64,000 nucleotides of DNA from Streptomyces bathyalis (GCF_015910445.1 NZ_CP048882.1:5143501-5207500), one strand, 5' to 3'. Positions 24,445 to 33,303 are shown, numbered from the stretch's first letter. Numbers and translations are program-made. Notes: a model not told the origin generated them from the sequence alone.

Positions 24445-26067
24445 GTGAGACGAATCCGGCCGCTGCTGCTGTGTGCCGCTCTCCTCGCAACCGTCCTTCC
24501 CGCATCCCTCACCAGCCCCGCCGCTGCCGCCGACGATGACTCGGGACGTCAGGCGCGGCAGCCCACACCGCTGAACCAGGTGGTGCCGGCGCCGGAATCG
24601 GTACACGAGGGCGGCGGGCCATTCACCGTCACGGAGCGGACCGTGATCCGCGTGACTGGCTCCTCCCGCGAAGCGCGCCGCGTGGGGGAGCAACTCGCCG
24701 CGCTGCTGCGCCCGTCCACCGGGTACCGGCTGCCCGTCACGGCGAAGCCCGGCCGCGACGGCATCCAACTCCGGCTCGGAGGAGGGAAGTCGGGCAAGTC
24801 CGAGCTGGGCGCGGAGGGGTACCGGCTTCAGGTCTCACCACGGGCGGCCGTGATATCCGCGCCGACCGGTGCGGGCCTCTTCCACGGCATGCAGACGCTG
24901 CGTCAACTGCTGCCGCCGCAGATCGAGTCGCGCACCGAGCAGCCCGGCCCGTGGCAGGTGGCCGGCGGCACCGTCACCGACAAGCCGCGCTACTCCTACC
25001 GCGGCGCGATGCTCGACGTCTCCCGGCACTTCTTCAGCGTCGACGAGGTCAAGCGCTACGTCGACCAGCTCGCCATGTACAAGATCAACAAGCTGCATCT
25101 GCATCTCTCCGACGACCAGGGGTGGCGCATCGCCATCGACTCCTGGCCGCGGCTCGCGACCTACGGCGGCGGGACCGAGGTGGGTGGCGGTCCCGGCGGT
25201 TTCTACACCAAGGCCGACTACCGGGAGATCCTTCGGTACGCGGGAGAGCACGAGATGACCGTCGTGCCCGAGATCGACATGCCCGGGCACACCAACGCGG
25301 CGCTCGCCTCGTACGCCGAACTCAACTGCGACGGCGTCGCGCCGCCCCGCTACACCGGCACCGAGGTCGGCTTCAGCTCGCTGTGCGTACCGCTCGATGT
25401 GACGTACGACTTCGTGGACGACGTGGTGCGTGAGCTGGCCGCGATGACTCCCGGCCGGTATCTCCACATCGGCGGGGACGAGGCGCACTCGACCAGCCAC
25501 GAGGACTATGTCGCCTTCATGGAGCGGGCGCAGAAGATCGTCGCGAAGTACGGGAAAACCGTGATCGGCTGGCACCAGCTCACCGGCGCGAAGCCCGCCA
25601 ACGGTGCGGTCGCTCAGTACTGGGGGACGAACGGTGCGGCCGACGAGCCCGAGGTGGTGGAGGCCGCGAAGAAGGGGACGCGGTTGATCCTTTCTCCGGC
25701 CAACCGTGCCTACCTCGACATGCAGTACAACGAGGACACCCCGCTGGGGCTGCACTGGGCCGGCTATGTGGAGGCTGAGCAGTCCTACAGCTGGGAGCCC
25801 GGCAGCTACATCCAGGGTGCGCCCGCTGACGCCGTGATGGGGGTCGAGGCGCCGCTGTGGTCGGAGACGCTGGAGAAGAGCGAGCACATCGAGTTCATGG
25901 CCTTCCCGCGGCTTCCGGGGATCGCGGAGCTGGGCTGGTCGCCCGCCTCGGCGCTCGACTGGGACGACTACCGGGTACGGCTCGCACAACAAGGGCCCCG
26001 CTGGGAGCAGTTGGGCATGGAGTACTGGCGCTCGCCGCAGGTGCCCTGGCCGGCGAAGGGGGAGTGA
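24445..26067 (+). CDS. Secreted beta-N-acetylhexosaminidase (GH20)
   Basis: 540 aa; GTG at 24445 with GAAGGGA upstream. The signal peptide is at about 1-29 (basic start, Leu-rich core, SPAAAA cleavage). The GH20b N-terminal domain (about 45-178) precedes the catalytic TIM barrel, which starts YSYRGAMLDVSRHFF. HIGGDE (341-346) holds the catalytic Asp345-Glu346 pair used in substrate-assisted catalysis. The remaining Trp-rich pocket includes GWHQLTG and EAPLWSE. It releases terminal GlcNAc or GalNAc from chitooligosaccharides outside the cell. A DasR-like site lies upstream. In S. coelicolor the orthologue (SCO2786) borders the desferrioxamine cluster, which is missing here. Confidence 0.95.
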   Translation: MRRIRPLLLCAALLATVLPASLTSPAAAADDDSGRQARQPTPLNQVVPAPESVHEGGGPFTVTERTVIRVTGSSREARRVGEQLAALLRPSTGYRLPVTAKPGRDGIQLRLGGGKSGKSELGAEGYRLQVSPRAAVISAPTGAGLFHGMQTLRQLLPPQIESRTEQPGPWQVAGGTVTDKPRYSYRGAMLDVSRHFFSVDEVKRYVDQLAMYKINKLHLHLSDDQGWRIAIDSWPRLATYGGGTEVGGGPGGFYTKADYREILRYAGEHEMTVVPEIDMPGHTNAALASYAELNCDGVAPPRYTGTEVGFSSLCVPLDVTYDFVDDVVRELAAMTPGRYLHIGGDEAHSTSHEDYVAFMERAQKIVAKYGKTVIGWHQLTGAKPANGAVAQYWGTNGAADEPEVVEAAKKGTRLILSPANRAYLDMQYNEDTPLGLHWAGYVEAEQSYSWEPGSYIQGAPADAVMGVEAPLWSETLEKSEHIEFMAFPRLPGIAELGWSPASALDWDDYRVRLAQQGPRWEQLGMEYWRSPQVPWPAKGE

Positions 26068-26097
26068 CCGGGGGCGGGTGCCCCTTGCCGGTTTGCT

Positions 26098-26145
26098 GAC
26101 GAGGCCCGCCTCCTCCCCCTGACAGGAGAGGAGGCGGGCCTCGTC
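26098..26145. terminator. Strong bidirectional terminator
   Basis: A perfect 17-bp stem (26098-26114 GACGAGGCCCGCCTCCT, 26129-26145) with a 14-nt loop lies between the convergent hexosaminidase and acyl-CoA dehydrogenase genes. Confidence 0.9.
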
Positions 26146-26213
26146 CGTGCATGGCCGGGCGCGGCGAGTCCGGGGGTCCTGTGACCGGCGGTTCCGGGCT
26201 GCCCGTCTCGCGG

Positions 26214-27377
26214 CTATCCGACGCCCAGCTCCCTGGCCACCAGCATGCGCTGGACCTCGCTGGTGCCCTCGCCGATCTCCAGGATCTTCGAGTCGCGCCA
26301 CATCCGGGCCACCGGGTACTCGTTCATGAAGCCGTATCCGCCGTGGATCTGCGTCGCCTCGCGGGCGTTGGTGACCGCGATCTCCGAGGAGTACAGCTTC
26401 GCCAGCGCCGCCTGCTTCTTGAACGGCTCGCCGAGGATCAGGCGGGACGCGGCGTCGCGCCAGGCGACCCGCGCCGTGTGCGCGCGCATCTCCATGTCGG
26501 CCAGCTTGAACTGGATGGCCTGGTTGGCACCGATCGGCTTGCCGAAGGCGTGCCGGCTGTTGGCGTACGCGACGGATTCGTCGACGCAGCCCTGCGCGAG
26601 GCCCGTGGCCAGCGCGGAGATCGCGATGCGGCCCTCGTCGAGGATCCGCAGGAACTGGGCGTAGCCGCGGCCCTCCTCGCCGACCAGGTTCGCTTCCGGG
26701 ACGCGCACGTCGGAGAAGGAGAGTTCGCGGGTGTCCGACGCGTTCCAGCCGACCTTCGAGTACGGGGCGGCGACCGTGAATCCGGGGGTGCCGGACGGCA
26801 CGATGAAGCTCGAGATGAGGGGTGCGCCGTCGTCCTTGCGGCCGGTGACGGCGGTGACGGTGACCAGACCGGTGATGTCCGTGCCGGAGTTGGTGATGAA
26901 GCTCTTCGTGCCGTTGATCACCCACTCTCCGGTCTTCGCGTCCCGCACGGCGGTGGTGCGCGTACCGCCCGCGTCGGAGCCGAAGTCCGGTTCGGTCAGG
27001 CCGAAGGCGCCCATGATCTCGCCGGAGCACAGACGCGGCAGCCACTCGCGCTTCTGCTCCTCGGTGCCGAAGCGGAAGATGGGCATCGCGCCGAGGGAGA
27101 CGGCTGCCTCCAGGGTGATGGCCACCGAGGAGTCGACTCTGGCCAGCTCCTCCAGGGCGAGGCAGAGCGCGAGATAGTCGCCGCCCATGCCGCCGTACTC
27201 CTCGGGGAAGGGCAGCCCGAACAGACCCATCTCGCCCATCTGGCGCACGATCTCGTACGGGAACTCGTGCCGCTCGTAGAACTCGCCGATCTTCGGGGCG
27301 ACGGCCTTCTGCGCGAACTCCTCGACGGTGCGGCGGAGTTCCTCGTGCTCGGAGGAGAGGCGGTGGTCGAGAGACAT
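26214..27377 (-). CDS. acdH: Acyl-CoA dehydrogenase (AcdH type)
   Basis: 387 aa; ATG at 27377. Family features are FGLTEPDFGSDAGGT (FAD/acyl binding), WVINGTKSFITNS, a C-terminal catalytic-base region with QIHGGYGFMNEYPVARMWRD, and the ending KILEIGEGTSEVQRMLVAREL. It oxidises acyl-CoA to 2-enoyl-CoA with electrons passed to ETF. The downstream position in a run with HMG-CoA lyase and biotin-dependent carboxylase genes points to branched-chain substrates, isovaleryl-CoA or isobutyryl-CoA. The S. coelicolor gene in this position is called acdH. It starts 5 nt after the lyase stop codon, so it is the last gene of a four-gene operon. Confidence 0.93.
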   Translation of the reverse strand: MSLDHRLSSEHEELRRTVEEFAQKAVAPKIGEFYERHEFPYEIVRQMGEMGLFGLPFPEEYGGMGGDYLALCLALEELARVDSSVAITLEAAVSLGAMPIFRFGTEEQKREWLPRLCSGEIMGAFGLTEPDFGSDAGGTRTTAVRDAKTGEWVINGTKSFITNSGTDITGLVTVTAVTGRKDDGAPLISSFIVPSGTPGFTVAAPYSKVGWNASDTRELSFSDVRVPEANLVGEEGRGYAQFLRILDEGRIAISALATGLAQGCVDESVAYANSRHAFGKPIGANQAIQFKLADMEMRAHTARVAWRDAASRLILGEPFKKQAALAKLYSSEIAVTNAREATQIHGGYGFMNEYPVARMWRDSKILEIGEGTSEVQRMLVARELGVG

Positions 27378-27382
27378 GATGG

Positions 27383-28363
27383 TCACTGCTCCTTGTGGGA
27401 GTTCGGGTGGGAGCCGGCATCCGTGTCCGCGCCGGTGAGCGCTCGCACGGTGCGTGAGGGGCTGGGGCGGCCCAGCCGGTCCGCCATCCATCCGCTCGTG
27501 GCCGTCAGACGGGCGAGATCGACCCCGGTCCCGATGCCCAGGCCCTGCAGCATCCAGACGAGGTCCTCGGTGGCGAGATTGCCGGTGGCGCTCTTGGCGT
27601 ACGGGCAGCCGCCGAGGCCGCCCGCGGAGGCGTCGACGGTGGTCACCCCGTGCCGGAGCGCGGTGAGCGTGTTGGACAACGCCTGACCGTAGGTGTCGTG
27701 GAAGTGGACCGCGATCCGGGCCGCGGGCACTCCCGCGGTGGTCAACTCGCGGAGCAGCGCCGTGACATGACCTGGCGTGGCGACGCCGATGGTGTCGCCC
27801 AGGCTCAGCTCGTCGCAGCCCATGTCGAGCAGCGCGCGGCAGACCTTGACCACCTGAGCGGGCGGGACGGGGCCCTCCCACGGGTCGCCGAAGCACATGG
27901 AGACATAGCCGCGGACCCACTGCTCCTCGGCCTTGGCCCGCGTGACCACCGGCTCGAACATCGCCAGTGATTCCTCCAGGGACCGGTTGAGGTTGGCCCT
28001 GGCGAAGGACTCGGTGGCGCTCGCGAAGACGGCGATGTGCCGGCAGCCGTGGGCGACGGCACGGTCCAGGCCACGTGCGTTGGGCACCAGCACCGGAAGC
28101 CGGAGGTCGCCCGGAAGGTCGGCGAGCAGCGGCATCAGCTCTTCGGCGTCGGCGAGTTGGGGGACCCACTTGGGGTGCACGAAGCTCGTCGCCTCGATGG
28201 TCTCCAGCCCCGCCTCGCGCAGCCGGTGGATGAACTCGGACTTCACCTCGACGGGGACCGTCGCCTGCTCGTTCTGCAAGCCGTCGCGCGGCCCCACTTC
28301 GTGGATCCGTACCTTCGGTGGAAGCCCGTCGTCGCCGAAGCGCATGGGCAGACCCTCGATCAC
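27383..28363 (-). CDS. Hydroxymethylglutaryl-CoA lyase
   Basis: 326 aa; GTG at 28363 overlaps the accC-type stop codon by 4 nt (GTGA). It is a TIM barrel of the DRE-TIM superfamily: VGPRDGLQNE near the N-terminus carries the catalytic Arg and metal-binding Asp. HFHDTYGQALSN carries metal-binding His residues, and GGLGGCPYAKSATGN is the flexible loop with the catalytic Cys. It splits HMG-CoA into acetyl-CoA and acetoacetate, the last step of leucine breakdown. The operon partners supply the carboxylase and dehydrogenase steps; a 3-methylglutaconyl-CoA hydratase gene is not in this operon. Confidence 0.93.
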   Translation of the reverse strand: MIEGLPMRFGDDGLPPKVRIHEVGPRDGLQNEQATVPVEVKSEFIHRLREAGLETIEATSFVHPKWVPQLADAEELMPLLADLPGDLRLPVLVPNARGLDRAVAHGCRHIAVFASATESFARANLNRSLEESLAMFEPVVTRAKAEEQWVRGYVSMCFGDPWEGPVPPAQVVKVCRALLDMGCDELSLGDTIGVATPGHVTALLRELTTAGVPAARIAVHFHDTYGQALSNTLTALRHGVTTVDASAGGLGGCPYAKSATGNLATEDLVWMLQGLGIGTGVDLARLTATSGWMADRLGRPSPSRTVRALTGADTDAGSHPNSHKEQ

Positions 28364-30492
28364 GCCTCCGCCTCCTTCTCCTCGGTGCCGTCCGCCGCGG
28401 GATGGGGCTCCACGACGGCGAGCACCTGATCCATGGCCACGGTGCTCCCCGCCATGACGTCCAGCTCGGTGACCGTGCCGTCGTAGGGGGCGGTGATGAC
28501 GTGCTCCATCTTCATCGCCTCGACGACGAGCAGGCTCTGGCCCGCGGTGACCTTGTCGCCGGCGGCGGCCTTGACCACCGTCACCGTGCCGGGCATGGGT
28601 GCGGTCAGGGCGTCGGCGCCGTGAGCTCCCGCACCGCCGCGGAGGGCGGCCGCCACCGGATCGTGGTCCTGTACGTGCCAGCTGTCGCCGTCGCGGCCCA
28701 GCCAGTGGCCCGATTCGGAAGAGACGTGGGCCAGTTGGAAAGTGATCCCGCCCCACTCGACGAGCAGGCCGTGTGTTCCGGACCCTTCGCGCAGCCGGGC
28801 CGCGCGGGCCTCGCCGTCGCCGACACGGATCTGCACGCCGTCGAGGTGATCAGCGGGGGAGTTGCCCCCGACGCGGACGACGACCGGGTCGTGCCCGGGC
28901 ACCTTCAAGTGGTGCACGGTCCAGGCCGGTTCACCGCCGAGGCGCCATCCCGAGGGCATCGAGAACGGATCGGTCCATCCCGACTCCGCGGCCCGTGGCT
29001 CCAGTGCCGCCTGGCGCAGCAGCGCGGCCGCTGCGTAGACCTCTTCCGGAATGTGCCGCGGCACCAGCGACGCCGCGGCGCGGTCCACCAGACCGGTGTC
29101 GAGAGCGCCCGTGGCCACGTCGGGGTGGCCGAGCAGCCGCCGGAGGAAGCCGGTATTGGTCTCCACGCCGAGCACGGTCGTCTCGGCGAGCGCGGCGCGC
29201 AGCCTGCGCAGAGCGGTGGGCCGGTCCGGGCCGTGGGCGATGACCTTGGCCAGCATCGGGTCGTACGTCGTCCCGACCTCGGTGCCGGGAAGCAGCCCCG
29301 AGTCCGTTCGTACGCCCAGGCCTTCCGCTTCCCGGAGCAGCAGCACCGTGCCCGCCGAGGGCAGGAAGTCCACCCTGCCGCCTTCCGGACCGGACGCGCC
29401 GCCGGCTCCGCCCGGCGTGGCCTGGACGAGGGCCGTCTCGGCGCAGATGCGCGCCTCGACCGCGTGGCCACTGAGGCCGATGCCGGCCTGGCCGAACGGC
29501 AGTCGTTCTCCCGCCGCGACCCGCAGCTGCCACTCGACCAGGTCCACGCCCGTGATCATTTCCGTCACGGGATGCTCGACCTGGAGACGGGTGTTCATCT
29601 CCATGAAGTAGTACGGGCGCGGGGTACCGCCGTCGCGCGGCGCCTGCTCGCCGCCCGGGACGATGAACTCCACCGTGCCGGCGCCCCGGTACCCGCAGGA
29701 GCGGGCGGCCTCGACGGCGGCCTTGCCCATCGCCGTGCGCGTCGCCTCATCCAGCAGCGGGCTCGGCGCCTCCTCGATGATCTTCTGGTGGCGGCGCTGG
29801 AGGGAGCACTCGCGCTCGCCCAGGTGCACCACGTTGCCGTGCCCGTCCGCGAGGACCTGGATCTCGATGTGGCGAGGTGAGTCGATCCAGCGCTCCACCA
29901 GCAGCGTGTCGTCGCCGAAGGACCCGAGAGCCTCACGCCTCGCCGCCGCGATCTCCTCCGCCAGCGCCGCCTCGTCCCGCACCAGCCGCATGCCCTTGCC
30001 GCCGCCGCCCGCTGACGGCTTCAGGAGCACGGGCATGCCGATCTCCCGTGCGGCGGCGGCCAGTTCGGAGTCGTCGAGACCCGATCCGGACGAGCCCGGC
30101 ACCACGGGGACGCCCGCTGCCCGCACTGTCTCCTTGGCGCGGATCTTGTCGCCCATCAGGTCGATGGCTGTCGCGGGCGGGCCCACGAAGACCAGCCCGG
30201 CCTCCGAACAGGCCTGCGCGAACGGCGCGTTCTCCGCGAGGAAGCCGTAGCCCGGGTGGACCGCCTGGGCGCCGCTGCGCTCCGCGGCCTCCAGGAGCCG
30301 CTCCGCCGACAGATAGCTGGCGGCGGCCTGCGCCGGGCCGATGCGCACCGCCTTGTCTGCCTCCCGCACATGGCGTGCTTCGGCGTCAGCGTCGCTGTAG
30401 ACGGCGACGGAGGTGATGCCCAGCTGCCGCAGGGTGCGGATCACCCGCACCGCGATCTCGCCGCGGTTGGCAACCAGCACGGTGTCGAACAT
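28360..30492 (-). CDS. accC: Biotin carboxylase/BCCP alpha subunit of an acyl-CoA carboxylase (probably methylcrotonyl-CoA carboxylase)
   Basis: 710 aa; ATG at 30492, with AGGATTGGGA upstream. The biotin carboxylase domain (about 1-450) begins FDTVLVANRGEIAVRVIRTL, has the ATP-grasp Gly-rich loop KPSAGGGGKGMRLV and the EMNTRLQVEHPVTE active-site segment. The C-terminal biotinyl domain carries VEAMKMEH with biotinylated Lys661. The middle (about 480-625) matches the BT linker of MCC/PCC-type alpha chains. Its gene order after an accD-type subunit and before HMG-CoA lyase indicates 3-methylcrotonyl-CoA as substrate. Acetyl- or propionyl-CoA remain possible. Confidence 0.93.
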   Translation of the reverse strand: MFDTVLVANRGEIAVRVIRTLRQLGITSVAVYSDADAEARHVREADKAVRIGPAQAAASYLSAERLLEAAERSGAQAVHPGYGFLAENAPFAQACSEAGLVFVGPPATAIDLMGDKIRAKETVRAAGVPVVPGSSGSGLDDSELAAAAREIGMPVLLKPSAGGGGKGMRLVRDEAALAEEIAAARREALGSFGDDTLLVERWIDSPRHIEIQVLADGHGNVVHLGERECSLQRRHQKIIEEAPSPLLDEATRTAMGKAAVEAARSCGYRGAGTVEFIVPGGEQAPRDGGTPRPYYFMEMNTRLQVEHPVTEMITGVDLVEWQLRVAAGERLPFGQAGIGLSGHAVEARICAETALVQATPGGAGGASGPEGGRVDFLPSAGTVLLLREAEGLGVRTDSGLLPGTEVGTTYDPMLAKVIAHGPDRPTALRRLRAALAETTVLGVETNTGFLRRLLGHPDVATGALDTGLVDRAAASLVPRHIPEEVYAAAALLRQAALEPRAAESGWTDPFSMPSGWRLGGEPAWTVHHLKVPGHDPVVVRVGGNSPADHLDGVQIRVGDGEARAARLREGSGTHGLLVEWGGITFQLAHVSSESGHWLGRDGDSWHVQDHDPVAAALRGGAGAHGADALTAPMPGTVTVVKAAAGDKVTAGQSLLVVEAMKMEHVITAPYDGTVTELDVMAGSTVAMDQVLAVVEPHPAADGTEEKEAEA

Positions 30493-30524
30493 CGTCACAG
30501 TCCCAATCCTCACGATGCAGCCCC

Positions 30525-32234
30525 TCACATACGGAAGACGCCGAAGCCCGGCTCCCCGGAATCCTTCGCCGGCAGCGGTGCGTTGGCGCACGCGGTGAGC
30601 GCGAGGCCCAGCACGGTCCGTGTCTCCAGCGGGTCGATCACGCCGTCGTCCCAGAGCCGGGCCGTCGCGTAGTAGGCGTTGCCCTGCTCCTCGTACTGGG
30701 CACGCACGGGGGCGCGGAACTCCGCCTCCTCCTCGGTGCTCCACTCCTCGCCGCGCGCCTCCATCTGGTCACGCTTGACGGTCGCCAGGACGGCCGCGGC
30801 CTGCTCGCCGCCCATCACGGAGATCTTCGCGTTCGGCCACATCCACAGGAAGCGGGGACTGTAGGCACGGCCGCACATCGAGTAGTTCCCCGCGCCGTAC
30901 GAACCGCCCACGACCACCGTCAGCTTCGGCACCCTCGTGCACGCCACGGCCGTCACCATCTTCGCGCCGTGCTTGGCGATACCGCCCGCCTCGTAGTCGC
31001 GTCCGACCATGAAGCCGGAGATGTTCTGCAGGAAGAGGAGGGGAATGCCGCGCTGGTCGCACAGCTCGATGAAGTGGGCGCCCTTCTGGGCCGATTCGGA
31101 GAAGAGGATGCCGTTGTTGGCGACGATGCCGACCGGATGGCCGTGGATACGGGCGAATCCGGTGACCAGTGTCGTCCCGAACTCGGCCTTGAACTCCTGG
31201 AACCGGGAGCCGTCGACCACACGCGCGATCACCTCGCGCACGTCGTAGGGCGTGCGCGAGTCGACGGGCACCGCGCTGTAGAGCCCCGAAGGGTCGACGG
31301 AAGGCGGCTCCGAAGCACGGACGGACCAGGGCAGCGGGCCTCGCTCGGGCAGGGTGTCCGCGATGCGCCGCACGATGCGCAGCGCATGTGCGTCGTCCTC
31401 GGCGAGATGGTCCGTGACACCGGAGACCCGGCTGTGGACCTCGCCGCCGCCGAGCTCCTCGGCCGTGACGACCTCACCGGTGGCCGCCTTCACCAGCGGC
31501 GGGCCGCCGAGGAAGATCGTGCCCTGACCGCGCACGATCACCGCTTCGTCGCTCATCGCCGGTACGTACGCGCCGCCCGCCGTGCACGAGCCGAGGACCG
31601 CCGCGATCTGCGGGATGCCCGCACCCGACATGCGCGCCTGGTTGTAGAAGATCCGGCCGAAGTGCTCGCGGTCGGGGAAGACGTCGTCCTGCATCGGGAG
31701 GAACGCGCCGCCCGAGTCGACCAGATAGACGCACGGAAGCCTGTTCTCCAGGGCGATCTCCTGGGCGCGCAGATGCTTCTTCACCGTCATCGGGTAGTAG
31801 GTGCCGCCCTTGACCGTGGCGTCGTTGGCGACGACGACCACCTCGCGCCCCGAGACCCTCCCGATGCCGGCGATCACGCCCGCCGCCGGCGCCGCACCGC
31901 CGTACATCCCCTCGGCCGCCAGGGGGGCGATCTCGAGGAAGGGGGAGCCCGGGTCGAGCAGCGCGTCCACCCGGTCGCGCGGGAGGAGCTTGCCCCGCTC
32001 CGTGTGACGCGCGCGGGCGCGCTCCCCGCCGCCCAGCCTGGCGGCGGCCAGCTTCTCCCGCAGCTGTGAGGCCAGCTCGCGGTGCGCGGCCTCGTTCGTC
32101 CGACAGGCGTCGGACGCCGGGTCGATGCTGCTGACCAGCGCCGGCCCCGGCCCTCCGGCCTGGCCCGGGGGAATCCCCCCGGCCTGCGGGACAGCTGCCC
32201 GCCCCGGTGCCGACTGCGGCTGCTCGTGCCTCAC
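30525..32234 (-). CDS. accD: Carboxyltransferase beta subunit of an acyl-CoA carboxylase (probably methylcrotonyl-CoA carboxylase)
   Basis: 569 aa with GTG at 32234 (GAGGGGG upstream). An ATG at 32276 is an alternative but sits in a locally duplicated GACTGCGGCTGCTC segment. The first 40 residues are a Pro/Gly-rich, probably disordered extension. The two crotonase-like halves include VYLVDSGGAFLPMQDDVFPD, the oxyanion-hole region GSCTAGGAYVPAMSDE, and in the C-terminal half NNGILFSESAQKGAHFIELC and GSYGAGNYSMCGRAYSP. This pattern is typical of MCC beta chains. It starts the four-gene leucine-catabolic operon, with twin palindromic operators 180-210 bp upstream of the chosen start. Confidence 0.92.
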   Translation of the reverse strand: MRHEQPQSAPGRAAVPQAGGIPPGQAGGPGPALVSSIDPASDACRTNEAAHRELASQLREKLAAARLGGGERARARHTERGKLLPRDRVDALLDPGSPFLEIAPLAAEGMYGGAAPAAGVIAGIGRVSGREVVVVANDATVKGGTYYPMTVKKHLRAQEIALENRLPCVYLVDSGGAFLPMQDDVFPDREHFGRIFYNQARMSGAGIPQIAAVLGSCTAGGAYVPAMSDEAVIVRGQGTIFLGGPPLVKAATGEVVTAEELGGGEVHSRVSGVTDHLAEDDAHALRIVRRIADTLPERGPLPWSVRASEPPSVDPSGLYSAVPVDSRTPYDVREVIARVVDGSRFQEFKAEFGTTLVTGFARIHGHPVGIVANNGILFSESAQKGAHFIELCDQRGIPLLFLQNISGFMVGRDYEAGGIAKHGAKMVTAVACTRVPKLTVVVGGSYGAGNYSMCGRAYSPRFLWMWPNAKISVMGGEQAAAVLATVKRDQMEARGEEWSTEEEAEFRAPVRAQYEEQGNAYYATARLWDDGVIDPLETRTVLGLALTACANAPLPAKDSGEPGFGVFRM

Positions 32235-32415
32235 CTCGCGCCCCCTCGCCCTCTGCTCATGACTGCGGCTGCTCATGACTTCGGCCTGCCTCGCGGAGCA
32301 CCCCGGTCCTCGCAACCGTCAGCCCGCCACAGGTCCCGGTGGCGTTGGCCGAAGCGGTGGCCGACCGGTGCTCGGCCTCTGTGCCCGGTGTCGTGCTCCA
32401 CGACTGCTCGTCGGT

Positions 32416-32433
32416 GGTTAACGTCCATTAACC
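32416..32433. promoter_or_regulatory. TetR operator O1
   Basis: GGTTAACGTCCATTAACC: arms GGTTAA/TTAACC are perfectly palindromic, and the symmetry extends outward to 9-bp arms (32413-32421, 32428-32436). It lies between the divergent carboxylase and TetR genes. Confidence 0.8.
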
Positions 32434-32444
32434 ACCGTCCTCAA

Positions 32445-32462
32445 GGTTAACGCTCGCTAACC
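32445..32462. promoter_or_regulatory. TetR operator O2
   Basis: GGTTAACGCTCGCTAACC: a second 18-bp copy with the same half-site spacing as O1 and one arm mismatch, starting 29 bp after O1 and ending 20 bp before the TetR start codon. The pair probably lets the TetR protein repress both directions, including its own gene. Confidence 0.8.
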
Positions 32463-32482
32463 CTCCTGTCTAGAATGGATTC

Positions 32483-33157
32483 ATGAGCACGCAGACGGGG
32501 CCCACCCCCACCCGCCGCGAGCAGATCCTGCGCGAGGCCGCCCGTCTCTTCGCCGAGCGCGGCTTCCACGGCGTCGGCGTCGACGAGATAGGAGCCGCCG
32601 TCGGGATCAGCGGCCCCGGTCTCTACCGCCACTTCGCGGGCAAGGACGCCATGCTCGCCGAACTCCTCGTCGGCATCAGCGAACGGCTGCACGAGGGCGG
32701 CCGCATGCGGGTGGAGGAGTCGGCGGCCGCGGGGCTCACCCCGGAGGCGGCCCTGGACGCGCTGATCGCCGGGCACATCGACTTCGCGCTCGACGACCGC
32801 TCGCTGATCACTCTCCACGACCGTGAGCTGGACAGGCTGCGCGAGAGCGACCGAAAGCAGGTGCGCAAGCTCCAACGGCAGTACGTCGAGCTGTGGGTCG
32901 ACGCCGTGCGGGCCATCTATCCGGAGCTGACGTCGCTCGAGGCGCGGGTCGCGGTGCACACCGTCTTCGGTCTGCTCAACTCCACGCCCCACCTGAGCGG
33001 TTCGTCCGCGCTGCCCGACCGCGAGACCACGGCCGCCCTGCTGCACCGGCTCGCGCGGGGTGCCCTTGCCGCCGCTCCGGCCGAAGCGGAACCCGGGCGC
33101 ATGCGCGCCGGATCCGCGGGCACCACCGCTGGTACCACCTCTGGACAGCGCACCTGA
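32483..33157 (+). CDS. TetR-family repressor of the leucine/acyl-CoA catabolic operon
   Basis: 224 aa; ATG at 32483. The N-terminal HTH (about 12-58) reads ILREAARLFAERGFHGVGVD, then IGAAVGISGPGLYRHFAGKD. The ligand-binding helical domain is about 60-190, with a disordered Ala/Gly/Thr-rich tail. It is divergently transcribed from the carboxylase operon across two GGTTAAC-type palindromes, so it probably represses that operon and itself and responds to an acyl-CoA intermediate. The inducer is inferred from context. LiuR of proteobacteria is a MerR protein, so this would be a different solution to the same task. Confidence 0.9.
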   Translation: MSTQTGPTPTRREQILREAARLFAERGFHGVGVDEIGAAVGISGPGLYRHFAGKDAMLAELLVGISERLHEGGRMRVEESAAAGLTPEAALDALIAGHIDFALDDRSLITLHDRELDRLRESDRKQVRKLQRQYVELWVDAVRAIYPELTSLEARVAVHTVFGLLNSTPHLSGSSALPDRETTAALLHRLARGALAAAPAEAEPGRMRAGSAGTTAGTTSGQRT

Positions 33158-33173
33158 CTCGTGGGTAGCTTGT

Positions 33174-33205
33174 TGACTGAGCAAGCGCTTAGCCAAGCTG
33201 AGTCA
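33174..33205. promoter_or_regulatory. Imperfect palindrome around AAGCGCTT upstream of an acyl-CoA dehydrogenase gene
   Basis: TGACT (33174-33178) and AGTCA (33201-33205) flank GAGCAAGCGCTTAGCC, whose centre AAGCGCTT (33183-33190) is palindromic. GAGCAAGCGCTTGCTC-like elements are common TetR-type operators. The site is about 100 bp before the start codon. Which regulator binds is unknown; it differs from the GGTTAAC operators nearby. Confidence 0.5.
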
Positions 33206-33303
33206 CGTCCGTACGCGCACGCATCCTGCCCGGTGCCTGGCTGCCCGTACGGGCTCTGTTTCGGCCCGGTGCGCGAGAGAGCGGGACATGAGGAGGCGTG
33301 CCA

